Part shown: positions 49,621-59,119 of the stretch, one piece after another
How positions within the stretch are numbered: the first letter of the stretch is position 1
Layout: every line of letters begins with the position of its first letter
Assembly (NCBI RefSeq): GCF_902497785.1
Contig: NZ_CABVHK010000012.1
Coordinates: 62,001-126,000, forward strand
Length of the DNA stretch: 64,000 nt
Direction: 5' to 3'
From: Pseudomonas fluorescens
Lineage (GTDB): Bacteria > Pseudomonadota > Gammaproteobacteria > Pseudomonadales > Pseudomonadaceae
Position numbers and translations under genes: made by a program
Notes under the pieces: generated by a model
The model's input: the letters and a program-made list of their open reading frames with translations, nothing else
The model's database searches: none
What the model was told of the DNA's origin: nothing

Positions 49621-51057
49621 TTAACGCTTCTTGCGGTTGGCGATGTGGATGGCGCCGCCATTCACTGCCAAAGCTGCTTCGTGCAGTGCTTCAGACAGGG
49701 TCGGATGGGAGAAAACCATCATGCCCAGGTCTTCAGCGCTGGTGCCGAACTCCATGCCGATCGCGCCCTGCTGAACCAGTTCTGCAGCGCTCGGGCCAAT
49801 CACGTGGACGCCCAGTACGCGGTCAGTCTTGGCATCGGCAATGACTTTCACGAAACCGCCGGTATCGTTGGCGGCCATGGCACGGCCACTGGCGGCGAAC
49901 GGGAAGGTGCCAACGTTAACTTCAACGCCTTCAGCCTTCAAGACCTGCTCGGTTTTGCCGACCCACGCGATTTCCGGGTGAGTATAAATAACAGACGGGA
50001 TCAGGTCATAGTTGATTTGGGCTTTGTGGCCCTTGATGCGCTCAACCACCATGATGCCTTCTTCGGACGCCTTGTGCGCCAGCATCATGCCGCGAACCAC
50101 GTCGCCGATCGCGTAAACGCCCGGCACGCTGGTGGCGCACTGGTCGTCAACGAACACGAAACCGCGCTCGTCGATGGTCACACCGCTGTCGGCAGCCAAC
50201 AGTTCGGTGGTCACTGGACGGCGACCAACGGCAACGATCAGCTTGTCGAACGTGATGTTCTGTTCGCCATTGGCATCGGTGTAGTTCACCACGACTTCGT
50301 CGCCGCTCACTTTGGAACCGGTAACACGAGCGCCCAGCTTGATGTCCAGACCTTGTTTGGTCAGGGTTTTGTAGGCTTCCTTGGAAACCGCTTCGTCAGC
50401 TGCTGGCAGGAACTTCTCCAGGGCTTCCAGAACCACGACTTCGGAACCCAGACGCGACCAGACCGAACCCAGTTCCAGGCCGATCACGCCAGCGCCGATA
50501 ACGCCCAGGCGTTTAGGCACGGTCTGGAATTCCAGTGCGCCGGTCGAATCGACGATCACGTTCTGGTCAACCGGAGCCGGTGGAATGTCGATCGGACGCG
50601 AGCCCGAAGCCAGGATCACGTTCTCGGCTTCGATGATTTCGACGGTGCCGTCTGGCTTGGTCAGCTCGACTTTCTTGCCGGCCAGCAGTTTGCCGTGGCC
50701 TTGCAGGGAAGTTACGCCGTTGGCCTTGAACAGGGTGGCAACGCCAGAGGTCAGGCCTTTGACGATGTTGGCTTTACGGCCAACCATTGCCGCCACGTCC
50801 ATGGTCACGCCAGCGTGATTGATACCGTGGATCGCGAAGCCTTCTTTGGCTTCCTTGTACTTCCAGGAGCTGTCCAGCAGCGCCTTGGATGGAATGCAGC
50901 CGACGTTCAGGCAAGTACCGCCGAGGGCCAGTTTGCCTTCCTTGTCGGTGTATTTCTCGATGCAGGCAGTGGAGAGGCCCAGCTGCGCAGCCTTGATGGC
51001 AGCCACGTAACCGCCAGGGCCCGCGCCAATCACTACCACGTCGAATTTCTGAGTCAT
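49621..51057 (-). CDS. lpdG: LpdG, dihydrolipoamide dehydrogenase
   Basis: FAD enzyme of 478 aa, E3 of the 2-oxoglutarate dehydrogenase complex (and shared with others). FAD motif GAGPGGYVAAIKAAQLG near the N-terminus, redox-active disulfide in GGTCLNVGCIPSKALL, NAD motif GAGVIGLELGSVW, and the catalytic His-Glu in HPTLSEALHEAAL. It lies between sucB and sucC. AAGGA precedes ATG 51057. The gap to sucB contains two hairpins (51082-51107, 51132-51155). Confidence 0.96.
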   Translation of the reverse strand: MTQKFDVVVIGAGPGGYVAAIKAAQLGLSTACIEKYTDKEGKLALGGTCLNVGCIPSKALLDSSWKYKEAKEGFAIHGINHAGVTMDVAAMVGRKANIVKGLTSGVATLFKANGVTSLQGHGKLLAGKKVELTKPDGTVEIIEAENVILASGSRPIDIPPAPVDQNVIVDSTGALEFQTVPKRLGVIGAGVIGLELGSVWSRLGSEVVVLEALEKFLPAADEAVSKEAYKTLTKQGLDIKLGARVTGSKVSGDEVVVNYTDANGEQNITFDKLIVAVGRRPVTTELLAADSGVTIDERGFVFVDDQCATSVPGVYAIGDVVRGMMLAHKASEEGIMVVERIKGHKAQINYDLIPSVIYTHPEIAWVGKTEQVLKAEGVEVNVGTFPFAASGRAMAANDTGGFVKVIADAKTDRVLGVHVIGPSAAELVQQGAIGMEFGTSAEDLGMMVFSHPTLSEALHEAALAVNGGAIHIANRKKR

Positions 51058-51167
51058 GTGTCATTCCTTCTCGAATCAAACCGGACAATCCCTTTTGGGG
51101 ACTGTCGTGGGACGAAGCTGGTCATTACAGGAGGGCCGCCCATCACTGGTCGGCCCGTGCAACGTAA

Positions 51168-52391
51168 TCAGATATCCAGCAGCAAACGAGCCGGGTCTTC
51201 CAGCAGGTTCTTGATGGTAACCAGGAAGGTCACAGCTTCTTTGCCATCGATCAGACGGTGATCGTAGGACAGAGCCAGGTACATCATCGGACGGATAACC
51301 ACCTGACCGTTGATCGCCATAGGACGCTGCAGAATGTTGTGCATGCCCAGGATAGCTGCTTGCGGCGGGTTGACGATCGGGGTCGACATCATCGAACCGA
51401 AGGTACCACCGTTGGTGATGGTGAACGTGCCGCCGGTCATTTCGTCCATCGACAGTTTGCCGTCACGCGCCTTCTTGCCGAAGGTGGCGATGCCGCCTTC
51501 GATTTCAGCCAGGCTCATCAGTTCGGCGTTACGCAGGACCGGTACAACCAGGCCGCGGTCGCTGGAAACAGCAACACCGACGTCGGCGTAGCCGTGGTAG
51601 ACGATGTCGGCACCGTCGATCGACGCGTTGACAGCCGGGAAGCGTTTCAGCGCTTCGGTGGCAGCCTTGACGAAGAACGACATGAAGCCCAGGCGTACGC
51701 CGTTGTGGGACTTCTCGAACAGGTCCTTGTACTTCGAACGCAGGGCCATGACTTCGGTCATGTCGACTTCGTTGAAGGTGGTCAGCATCGCCATGTTCGA
51801 CTGCGCTTCTACCAGGCGCTTGGCCACGGTAGCGCGAACGCGGGTCATCGGAACGCGCTTCTCGATGCGGTCGCCAGCGGCGAACACAGGAGCAGCGGCG
51901 GCCGGTGCAGCCGCCTTGGCAGGCGCGGCAGCCGGAGCGGCTTTCTTGGCAGCAACGGCTGCAACCACGTCTTCCTTGGTCACACGACCGCCTTTGCCAG
52001 TGCCGGCAACGGAAGCGATGTTGATACCGTTTTCTTCAGCCAGCTTGCGAGCAGCCGGTGCAGCAACCGGATCGTCTTCGCCTTCGGCAGCCGGAGCAGC
52101 GGCTTGTGCGGCGGCCGGAGCAGCAGCGGCAGCAGCTGGAGCGGCAGCAGCGCCGCCCGCTTCGATGGAGCCCAGAACTTCGTCGGACAGAACGGTGTCG
52201 CCTTCGTTCTTGACGATAGCGCCCAGCACGCCGTCGGCGGTGGCCAACACTTCCAGCACAACCTTGTCGGTTTCGATGTCGACGATCAGGTCGTCACGCT
52301 TTACAGCGTCGCCGGGTTGTTTGTGCCAGGTGGCAACGGTGCCATCGGCAACCGATTCCGGGAAAGTGGGGGCTTTGATTTCGATAGCCAT
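51168..52391 (-). CDS. sucB: SucB, dihydrolipoamide succinyltransferase (E2)
   Basis: E2 core of 2-oxoglutarate dehydrogenase, 407 aa. The lipoyl domain has the modified lysine in IETDKVVLEV (K43); an Ala/Pro-rich linker follows, then the E1/E3-binding domain (ARKLAEENGINIASVAGTGKGGRV) and the acyltransferase core, whose catalytic histidine is in SYDHRLIDG near the C-terminus. It overlaps neither neighbour; 42 bases separate it from sucA. Confidence 0.97.
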   Translation of the reverse strand: MAIEIKAPTFPESVADGTVATWHKQPGDAVKRDDLIVDIETDKVVLEVLATADGVLGAIVKNEGDTVLSDEVLGSIEAGGAAAAPAAAAAAPAAAQAAAPAAEGEDDPVAAPAARKLAEENGINIASVAGTGKGGRVTKEDVVAAVAAKKAAPAAAPAKAAAPAAAAPVFAAGDRIEKRVPMTRVRATVAKRLVEAQSNMAMLTTFNEVDMTEVMALRSKYKDLFEKSHNGVRLGFMSFFVKAATEALKRFPAVNASIDGADIVYHGYADVGVAVSSDRGLVVPVLRNAELMSLAEIEGGIATFGKKARDGKLSMDEMTGGTFTITNGGTFGSMMSTPIVNPPQAAILGMHNILQRPMAINGQVVIRPMMYLALSYDHRLIDGKEAVTFLVTIKNLLEDPARLLLDI

Positions 52392-52433
52392 TATCTGTGA
52401 GTCCTTAAATTCGGTTTCAGGTGCGCGAAGGCG

Positions 52434-55265
52434 TTAAACAGTAAAGGCGTCTTGCAGCAGTTTTTCCTGCTGCTCAGCGTGCATCGATGCATAACCACAA
52501 GCAGGTGCAGCAGAAGCATCACGGCCGGCGTACTCGAGAACGAGCGCCTTGTTGTGATTGCCAACGATGCGGCGCATGTGATGCTGGCTGCAGTACCAGG
52601 CACCCTGGTTCATCGGCTCTTCCTGACACCAAACGATATGTTTGAGGTTGGTGTACGGAGCCAGGACTTCGTTCAAGTCGTCCTCAGGGAATGGGTACAG
52701 CTGCTCGATACGCACGATGGCGATGTCATCACGACCTTCGGCACGGCGTTTTTCCAGCAGGTCGTAGTAGACCTTGCCGCTACACAGAACAACACGCTCG
52801 ACCTTTTTCGGGTCCAGTGCATCGATTTCCGGGATCACGGTCTGGAACGAACCTTCGGCCAGATCTTCCAGGGTCGATACGGCCAGTTTGTGACGCAGCA
52901 GCGACTTTGGAGTCAGCACGATCAACGGCTTGCGCAGCGGGCGAATCACCTGACGACGCAGCAAGTGGTAGATCTGCGCCGGCGTAGTCGGTACCGCTAC
53001 CTGAATGTTGTGCTCGGCGCACAGTTGCAGGTAACGCTCCAGACGCGCCGACGAGTGCTCCGGCCCCTGACCTTCATAACCGTGCGGCAGTAGCATGGTC
53101 AGACCGCAGAGACGGCCCCACTTGTGCTCGCCACTGGTGATGAACTGGTCGATAACCACCTGGGCACCGTTGGCGAAGTCGCCGAACTGGGCTTCCCAGA
53201 TCACCAGCGCCTCAGGCGTGGTGGTCGAGTAACCGTATTCGAACGCCAGCACGGCTTCTTCGGACAGGAACGAATCGTACAGGTCGAAACGTGGCTGGCC
53301 CTTGTACAGGTTTTGCAGCGGGATATAGGTGCCCGCGTCTTTCTGGTTGTGCAAGACAGCGTGACGGTGCGAGAACGTACCGCGGCCGATGTCCTGACCC
53401 GTCATGCGAATCGGGTGACCTTCGAACGCCAGGGTCGCGTACGCCATGGTTTCGGCGTAACCCCAGTTGATCGGCAGGCCGCCGGCTTGCATCTTCTGAC
53501 GGTCTTCGTAGATTTTCGAAACCTGGCGCTGAACCACAAAGCCTTCCGGAATTTCCAGCAGCTTGGCGGACAGTTCCTGCAAGGTTTTCAGGTCGAAACG
53601 CGTGTCGTGACGCGCAGTCCAGGCGTGGCCCAGATACGGACGCCAGTCCACGAACAACTCTTTGTTCGGCTCTTTGACCAGGCTCTTTACAACATGCAGG
53701 CCGTTGTCGAGTGCGTTGCGGTATTCGTCGACTTTCGCCTGAACACGCTCTGCATCCAGCACACCGCCCTGGGTCAGACGATCGGCATACAGCTCACGGG
53801 TTGTGCGCTGCTTGGTGATCTGCTGATACATGATCGGCTGGGTGCCGCTTGGCTCGTCGGCTTCGTTGTGGCCGCGACGACGGTAGCAGACCAGGTCGAT
53901 CACCACGTCACGCTTGAACTGCATGCGGTAATCGATGGCCAGCTGGGTCACGAACAATACGGCTTCCGGATCATCACCATTCACATGGAGGATTGGCGCC
54001 TGGATCATCTTCGCAACGTCGGTCGCGTACTCGGTGGAGCGCGAGTCCAGCGGGTTGCTGATGGTGAAACCAACCTGGTTGTTGATCACGATGTGCACGG
54101 TGCCGCCGGTTTTGAAACCGCGGGTCTGCGACATCTGGAAGGTTTCCATCACCACGCCCTGACCGGCAAATGCCGCGTCACCGTGGATGGAGATCGGCAG
54201 AACCTTCTCGCCGGTAGGGTCGTTACGACGATCCTGGCGGGCGCGAACCGAACCCTCGACCACTGGAGAAACGATTTCCAGGTGGGACGGGTTGAACGCC
54301 ATCGCGAGGTGAACTTCACCGCCGGTAGTCATGACGTTGGACGAGAAGCCCTGGTGATATTTAACGTCACCGGAACCCAGCTCGACCTTCTTCTTGCCTT
54401 CGAACTCGTCGAACAGCTCGCGCGGGTTCTTGCCGAAGGTGTTGACCAGCACGTTGAGACGGCCACGGTGGGCCATGCCGATAACGATTTCCTTGGTGCC
54501 GTAGGAACCGGAACGCTGGATCAGCTCGTCGAGCATCGGAATCAAGCTCTCGCCGCCTTCCAGACCGAAACGCTTGGTACCCGGGTATTTGGTGCCCAGG
54601 TATTTTTCCAGGCCTTCGCCCGCAGTCACGCGCTCAAGCAGGTGGCTCTTGATGTCCGCAGAGTACGTCGGACGACCACGCACGCTTTCCAGACGCTGCT
54701 GGAACCACTGGCGCTGCTCGGAATCGGTGATATGCGTAAATTCAGCGCCGATGGTGCGGCAATATGTCTGCTGCAACGCTTCGTGAATTTCGCGTAGGCT
54801 CGCCTCCTCTTTGCCGATAAACAGGTCGCCGGCACGGAAGGTCGTATCAAGATCGGCATTGGTCAAGCCGTAATGATTGATCGACAGGTCTGCAGGTGCA
54901 GGACGCTGCCACAGCCCCAGCGGATCAAGCTGGGCTGCCTGGTGGCCACGCATACGGTAGGCCTGGATCAATCGCAGCACTTCAACTTGCTTCTTCTCGT
55001 GCTCACTGCTCACGCTGCCGGCGGAAACCGGTTGTGCGCGGCGCTGGTTCTTTGCCAGCAAGACGAAATGATCGCGAATTGTGGAGTGCGAAACATCGGT
55101 GGCAGTGTTGCCGTCAGCAGGCAACTTCTGAAAGTAGGTGCGCCACTCTTCTGGCACAGCGTTAGGGTCGTGCAGGTAGAGCTCGTAGAGCTCTTCCACA
55201 TAGGCAGCGTTACTACCGGACAGGTAGGCGCTGTTCCACATGCGCTGCATCACGCTTTCTTGCAT
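52434..55265 (-). CDS. sucA: SucA, 2-oxoglutarate dehydrogenase E1
   Basis: Thiamine diphosphate enzyme of 943 aa, the family's usual length, catalysing decarboxylation of 2-oxoglutarate. Visible are the N-terminal SGSNAAYVEELYELYLHDP, GMAHRGRLNVLVN, the ThDP motif GDAAFAGQGVVMET and HNEADEPSGTQP. It is the first gene of sucAB-lpdG-sucCD and lies behind the sdhB terminator, so it should have its own promoter. Confidence 0.97.
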   Translation of the reverse strand: MQESVMQRMWNSAYLSGSNAAYVEELYELYLHDPNAVPEEWRTYFQKLPADGNTATDVSHSTIRDHFVLLAKNQRRAQPVSAGSVSSEHEKKQVEVLRLIQAYRMRGHQAAQLDPLGLWQRPAPADLSINHYGLTNADLDTTFRAGDLFIGKEEASLREIHEALQQTYCRTIGAEFTHITDSEQRQWFQQRLESVRGRPTYSADIKSHLLERVTAGEGLEKYLGTKYPGTKRFGLEGGESLIPMLDELIQRSGSYGTKEIVIGMAHRGRLNVLVNTFGKNPRELFDEFEGKKKVELGSGDVKYHQGFSSNVMTTGGEVHLAMAFNPSHLEIVSPVVEGSVRARQDRRNDPTGEKVLPISIHGDAAFAGQGVVMETFQMSQTRGFKTGGTVHIVINNQVGFTISNPLDSRSTEYATDVAKMIQAPILHVNGDDPEAVLFVTQLAIDYRMQFKRDVVIDLVCYRRRGHNEADEPSGTQPIMYQQITKQRTTRELYADRLTQGGVLDAERVQAKVDEYRNALDNGLHVVKSLVKEPNKELFVDWRPYLGHAWTARHDTRFDLKTLQELSAKLLEIPEGFVVQRQVSKIYEDRQKMQAGGLPINWGYAETMAYATLAFEGHPIRMTGQDIGRGTFSHRHAVLHNQKDAGTYIPLQNLYKGQPRFDLYDSFLSEEAVLAFEYGYSTTTPEALVIWEAQFGDFANGAQVVIDQFITSGEHKWGRLCGLTMLLPHGYEGQGPEHSSARLERYLQLCAEHNIQVAVPTTPAQIYHLLRRQVIRPLRKPLIVLTPKSLLRHKLAVSTLEDLAEGSFQTVIPEIDALDPKKVERVVLCSGKVYYDLLEKRRAEGRDDIAIVRIEQLYPFPEDDLNEVLAPYTNLKHIVWCQEEPMNQGAWYCSQHHMRRIVGNHNKALVLEYAGRDASAAPACGYASMHAEQQEKLLQDAFTV

Positions 55266-55454
55266 GCTTGGTCACCCTCGGTTAGGGGAACACCACCGGC
55301 GTCGACACCGAGCACACTTGCAGAAGTCCGAATGCAGCGACTAAAACAAGCCACTTAGGATCACGCTGATAGTCCGGGTACCAGCCCGGATGCCCCTGCT
55401 TGTCTCATTTCTTCAAAATAAGAGCGGCTGCTTTGTAAGCTGCTGCTCAGGTTA

Positions 55455-55487
55455 AAACTACGGCGCCGGTTGAAGCCTGCGCCGTAG
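55455..55487 (-). terminator. Terminator between sdhB and sucA
   Basis: On the minus strand CTACGGCGC, a loop of about 13 bases, GCGCCGTAG, then TTTT; it lies 38 bases after the sdhB stop. Expression of suc genes by read-through from sdh would be reduced. Confidence 0.85.
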
Positions 55488-55524
55488 CATCTACGGGTAC
55501 AGCGGTCCTGCAGTTACAGCTGAA

Positions 55525-56229
55525 TCACACGCCGCTTTGCAGCAGCATGTTACGTACGTGACCGATGGCCTTAGTCGGGTTCAGGCCTTTCGGGCAGACG
55601 TTGACGCAGTTCATGATCCCGCGGCAGCGGAATACGCTGAACGGGTCATCCAGCGAAGCCAGACGCTCGGAAGTCTTGGTGTCGCGGCTGTCTGCCAGGA
55701 AGCGGTACGCTTGCAGCAGGGCAGCTGGACCCAGGAATTTGTCCGGGTTCCACCAGAAGGACGGGCAAGAGGTCGAGCAGCAAGCGCACAGGATGCACTC
55801 GTACAGACCGTCGAGTTTTTCACGCTCTTCCGGAGTCTGCAGACGCTCGATGGCCGGAGCCGGCGTGTCGTTCTGCAGGAATGGCTTAACCTTCTCGTAT
55901 TGCTTGTAGAAGATGCTCATATCGACGACCAGGTCACGGATAACCGGCAAGCCTGGCAGCGGACGAACGATCAACTTGTTACCTTTTACGACAGCGGACA
56001 GCGGCGTCACGCACGCCAGACCGTTTTTGCCGTTGATGTTCATGCCGTCGGAACCGCACACACCTTCACGGCAAGAGCGACGATAGGAGAAACCTTCGTC
56101 CTGCTCTTTGATCAGGGCCAGCACGTCCAGCACCATCAGGTCTTTACCACCGGTATCAACCTGGAATTCCTGCATGAACGGCGCAGCGTCCTGATCAGGG
56201 TTGTAGCGATAAACACTGACTTGCAACAT
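55525..56229 (-). CDS. sdhB: SdhB, succinate dehydrogenase iron-sulfur subunit
   Basis: Protein of 234 aa with the three clusters: 2Fe-2S in SCREGVCGSDGM, 4Fe-4S in CILCACCSTSCPSFW and 3Fe-4S in CRGIMNCVNVCPKGL. It links the flavoprotein to the membrane anchor. ATG 56229 gives the standard start MLQVSVYRYNP; the ATG three codons earlier is less likely. It lies 11 bases after sdhA. Confidence 0.97.
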   Translation of the reverse strand: MLQVSVYRYNPDQDAAPFMQEFQVDTGGKDLMVLDVLALIKEQDEGFSYRRSCREGVCGSDGMNINGKNGLACVTPLSAVVKGNKLIVRPLPGLPVIRDLVVDMSIFYKQYEKVKPFLQNDTPAPAIERLQTPEEREKLDGLYECILCACCSTSCPSFWWNPDKFLGPAALLQAYRFLADSRDTKTSERLASLDDPFSVFRCRGIMNCVNVCPKGLNPTKAIGHVRNMLLQSGV

Positions 56230-56240
56230 GGCGGCCACCC

Positions 56241-58016
56241 TTAATAAGTCCGAATCTTAGGTTCAAAAGTCGGAACAGTCTTCGGCGAGAAGTTCACGGC
56301 ACGCTTGGTCACGCGCTTGTCACCCGGGAAGTACAGGGTGTGGCACAGCCAGTTTTCATCGTCGCGATCTTCGTAGTCTTCACGGGCGTGCGCGCCGCGG
56401 GACTCTTTGCGGATCTCTGCAGCGATGGCGGTGGCTTCGGCCACTTCCAGCAGGTTTTGCAGTTCCAGGGCTTCGATTCGAGCGGTGTTGAACGCCTGGC
56501 TCTTGTCGTTGATCTTGACGTTGGCGATACGGCCACGCAGATCAGCCAGTTGAGCAATACCCTTCTGCATGTATTCGCCAGTACGGAATACACCGAAGTA
56601 GTTCTGCATGCAGCTTTGCAGCTCTTTACGCAGCGTGGCGACGTCTTCGCCTTCGGTACGCGAGTTCAAGCCATCGAGGCGCGCCAGGGCAGCGTCGATG
56701 TCGGACTGGCGAGGACGAGCGTAATCAACGCCTTCTTTCAGGGTCTGCTCGAGGAACAGACCGGCAGCACGACCGAATACCACCAGGTCGAGCAGCGAGT
56801 TGCCGCCCAGACGGTTGGCACCGTGAACCGATACGCAAGCCACTTCGCCTACAGCGAACAGGCCCGGGATGATCTGGTCAACGCCGTCAGCGTCCTGAGT
56901 GATTGCCTGGCCATGAATGTTGGTGGCTACGCCACCCATCATGTAGTGGCAGGTTGGAACGACCGGAATCGGCGCCACGGCTGGATCGACGTGAGCGAAG
57001 GTCTTGGACAGTTCCATGATGCCTGGCAGACGACTGTGCAGAACTTCTTCACCGAGGTGATCGAGTTTCAGCATTACGTGGTCGCCATCCGGACCGCAAC
57101 CGTTGCCGGCGATGATTTCCTTAACCATCGAACGGGCAACTACGTCGCGACCAGCCAGGTCTTTGGCGTTCGGAGCATAACGCTCCATGAAACGCTCGCC
57201 GTGCTTGTTGATCAGGTAACCGCCTTCACCGCGGCAGCCTTCAGTAACCAGTACACCGGCGCCGGCGATGCCGGTCGGGTGGAACTGCCACATTTCAATG
57301 TCTTGTACCGGCACGCCAGCACGCAGAGCCATGCCGACGCCGTCACCGGTGTTGATCAGGGCGTTGGTGGTGGACGAGTAGATACGGCCTGCACCGCCAG
57401 TCGCCAGTACGGTGGCGTTAGCGCGGACGTAGGAGGTTTCGCCGGTTTCGATGCAGATGACGATCATGCCGACAAAGGCACCGTCTTCGTTCTTCACCAG
57501 GTCGACGCCGTAGTATTCGTTGAGGAATACGGTGCCGGCCTTGAGGTTGGCCTGGTACAGGGTGTGCAGCAGCGCGTGACCGGTACGGTCGGCAGCGGCG
57601 CACGTACGGGCAGCCTGGCCACCTTTACCGAAGTCTTTCGACTGGCCGCCGAACGGACGCTGATAAATGCGGCCTTGCTCGGTACGGGAGAACGGCAGAC
57701 CCATGTGCTCGAGTTCGAAGACCGCTTCCGGGCCTACGGAACACATGTATTCGATAGCGTCCTGGTCACCGATGTAGTCGGAACCCTTGACGGTATCGTA
57801 CATGTGCCAGCGCCAGTCATCGTTCGGATCGGCCGAAGCGATGGCGCAGGTGATACCACCCTGGGCGGATACAGTGTGCGAACGAGTCGGGAAAACCTTG
57901 GTGACAACGGCAGTCTTGTGACCGCCCTGCGCCAGTTGCAGCGCAGCGCGCATGCCGGCACCGCCGCCGCCAATAATGATGGCGTCGAACGAAAGCGTAT
58001 TAACTGTAGTAGACAT
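56241..58016 (-). CDS. sdhA: SdhA, succinate dehydrogenase flavoprotein
   Basis: FAD subunit of 591 aa. FAD-binding GGGGAGMRAALQLA near the start; the histidine that carries FAD covalently is in RSHTVSAQGGI; the substrate loop HPTGIAGAGVLVTEGCRGEGG and catalytic RYAPNAKDLAGRDVVARSM follow. It ends KIRTY, normal for the family. It lies three bases after sdhD. Confidence 0.97.
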   Translation of the reverse strand: MSTTVNTLSFDAIIIGGGGAGMRAALQLAQGGHKTAVVTKVFPTRSHTVSAQGGITCAIASADPNDDWRWHMYDTVKGSDYIGDQDAIEYMCSVGPEAVFELEHMGLPFSRTEQGRIYQRPFGGQSKDFGKGGQAARTCAAADRTGHALLHTLYQANLKAGTVFLNEYYGVDLVKNEDGAFVGMIVICIETGETSYVRANATVLATGGAGRIYSSTTNALINTGDGVGMALRAGVPVQDIEMWQFHPTGIAGAGVLVTEGCRGEGGYLINKHGERFMERYAPNAKDLAGRDVVARSMVKEIIAGNGCGPDGDHVMLKLDHLGEEVLHSRLPGIMELSKTFAHVDPAVAPIPVVPTCHYMMGGVATNIHGQAITQDADGVDQIIPGLFAVGEVACVSVHGANRLGGNSLLDLVVFGRAAGLFLEQTLKEGVDYARPRQSDIDAALARLDGLNSRTEGEDVATLRKELQSCMQNYFGVFRTGEYMQKGIAQLADLRGRIANVKINDKSQAFNTARIEALELQNLLEVAEATAIAAEIRKESRGAHAREDYEDRDDENWLCHTLYFPGDKRVTKRAVNFSPKTVPTFEPKIRTY

Positions 58017-58019
58017 GAA

Positions 58020-58388
58020 TCAGATACCCCAAAGAATCTGCACACCCCAGACGAAGTAGGCGAACATCGCGACGCCGCATACTGCCTGGAAGAGGAAACG
58101 TATCGCAGTCGCGGACTTGCCGAACGCCATTGGCGTCAGGTAGTCGGTCGCGATGGTCCACATGCCGACCCAGGCGTGAGCGCCGAGGGCAACGAGAGCC
58201 AGGAGACTGAAAATACGCATCCAGTTGTTTGCGAACAGTTCATGCCATTGGGCGTAGCCGATGCCAGGGTTGGCGACGACGTATCCGATCAGGAAAATGA
58301 AGTAAGCCGCGAGAACGACCGCAGACACACGTTGTGCCATCCAGTCATAGAGGCCCGAACGCGACAGGTTCGTGACGTTAGTTACCAT
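58020..58388 (-). CDS. sdhD: SdhD, succinate dehydrogenase membrane anchor
   Basis: Membrane subunit of 122 aa with three hydrophobic helices. The start NVTNLSRSGLYDWMAQRVSA and H in GAHAWVGMWTIATDYL fit the quinone- and heme-contacting anchor. It overlaps the sdhC end by seven bases. Family anchors diverge, so the call rests on position and helix pattern. Confidence 0.95.
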   Translation of the reverse strand: MVTNVTNLSRSGLYDWMAQRVSAVVLAAYFIFLIGYVVANPGIGYAQWHELFANNWMRIFSLLALVALGAHAWVGMWTIATDYLTPMAFGKSATAIRFLFQAVCGVAMFAYFVWGVQILWGI

Positions 58389-58756
58389 ATCCAGACTCCT
58401 GCCAGAACGATTACCACCACGGAAACGGCGATAACGATTTTCGAGCCCAGTTTGCCGCCTTCAAGCGACTCGCCGATGCCCATGTCCATCATCAAATGGC
58501 GCACACCGGCAACCAGGTGATAAAGCAAGGCGGACAGGATGCCCCATGTCACTAGCTTGGCTAGCGGACTGGTCAGACACGCTTTCACCTGGTCGAAACC
58601 TTCCTGCGAGTCGAGCGACTTGTCCAATGCGTAAAGCATGATGGCCAGGCTGACAAAGAGGATGATTCCGGAGATTCGGTGAAGAATGGACGTGTAAGCA
58701 GTGACTGGGAGTTTGATGGTCCTTAGGTCTAGGTTTACAGGTCGTTGGCTATTCAC
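58382..58756 (-). CDS. sdhC: SdhC, succinate dehydrogenase cytochrome b556 subunit
   Basis: Membrane subunit of 124 aa with three helices. VTAYTSILHRISGIILF and HLVAGVRHLMMDMG hold the heme- and quinone-related histidines. The only start in frame is the GTG at 58756, which lacks a ribosome site at a good distance. A better GTG at 58769 (with AGGGG about ten bases upstream) is out of frame because of a run of seven A; with six A it would read MKKAV before NSQRP. See the finding on this run. Confidence 0.93.
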   Translation of the reverse strand: MNSQRPVNLDLRTIKLPVTAYTSILHRISGIILFVSLAIMLYALDKSLDSQEGFDQVKACLTSPLAKLVTWGILSALLYHLVAGVRHLMMDMGIGESLEGGKLGSKIVIAVSVVVIVLAGVWIW

Positions 58757-58890
58757 GGCTTTTTTTCACACTGAAGAGCCCCTAACAATCAGGGCAAAGT
58801 TGTTGGGGAGTGCACTGGTCAGGTACCCACCACCCAGGGAGTGCGACCCCCAGTAAAGCAGGCCCAAAAGCCCCTGGCGGTCGGAGGCCG

Positions 58891-58919
58891 AGTATAGACA
58901 GTTAGGCTACTAATGACAA
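58891..58919 (-). promoter_or_regulatory. Sigma-70 promoter of sdhCDAB
   Basis: Minus strand: -35 TTGTCA (58919-58914), 17-base spacer, -10 TATACT (58896-58891). Close to consensus. Confidence 0.75.
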
Positions 58920-59033
58920 CGCGTTCACCTTCCCCTAATAGCGCATTGCACAAGTTGGATAAAAGGCGTAAATGGCAGTCAATTTCGAGGAAAAAGTCCG
59001 GTTAAAGCCTTGCGGAGCAAGACTTTAGGCAAA

Positions 59034-59061
59034 TTGACATTCGAATTTATCTCACTATAGT
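59034..59061 (+). promoter_or_regulatory. Sigma-70 promoter of gltA
   Basis: TTGACA at 59034-59039, spacer of 16 bases, TATAGT at 59056-59061. A consensus -35 and near-consensus -10, 58 bases before the start codon. Confidence 0.8.
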
Positions 59062-59119
59062 GGTGCGGGCCCTGCGTGGGGGGTCTGTCTGATGATTTCA
59101 AGCATAAATAGGAGGCCAC

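Larger units (their letters stand above)
58757..59119. other. Divergent control region between sdhC and gltA
   Basis: 363 bases. Holds a sdh promoter (58891-58919) with a leader of about 120 bases rich in GGGG/CCCC and a gltA promoter (59034-59061) with a leader of about 50 bases. The two -35 boxes are about 115 bases apart, room for a shared activator or repressor. Confidence 0.65.

Noticed and set aside
53124..54797. 557-codon open frame opposite sucA
   Set aside because: Same reason: sucA is certain, and the antisense protein has no recognisable domain.
56340..58520. 726-codon open frame opposite sdhA-sdhC
   Set aside because: Crosses three well-supported genes on the other strand and an operon junction; typical shadow frame.
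58757..59119. A Fur or other named regulator box in the sdh-gltA control region
   Set aside because: No match good enough to name; only the two sigma-70 promoters are supported.
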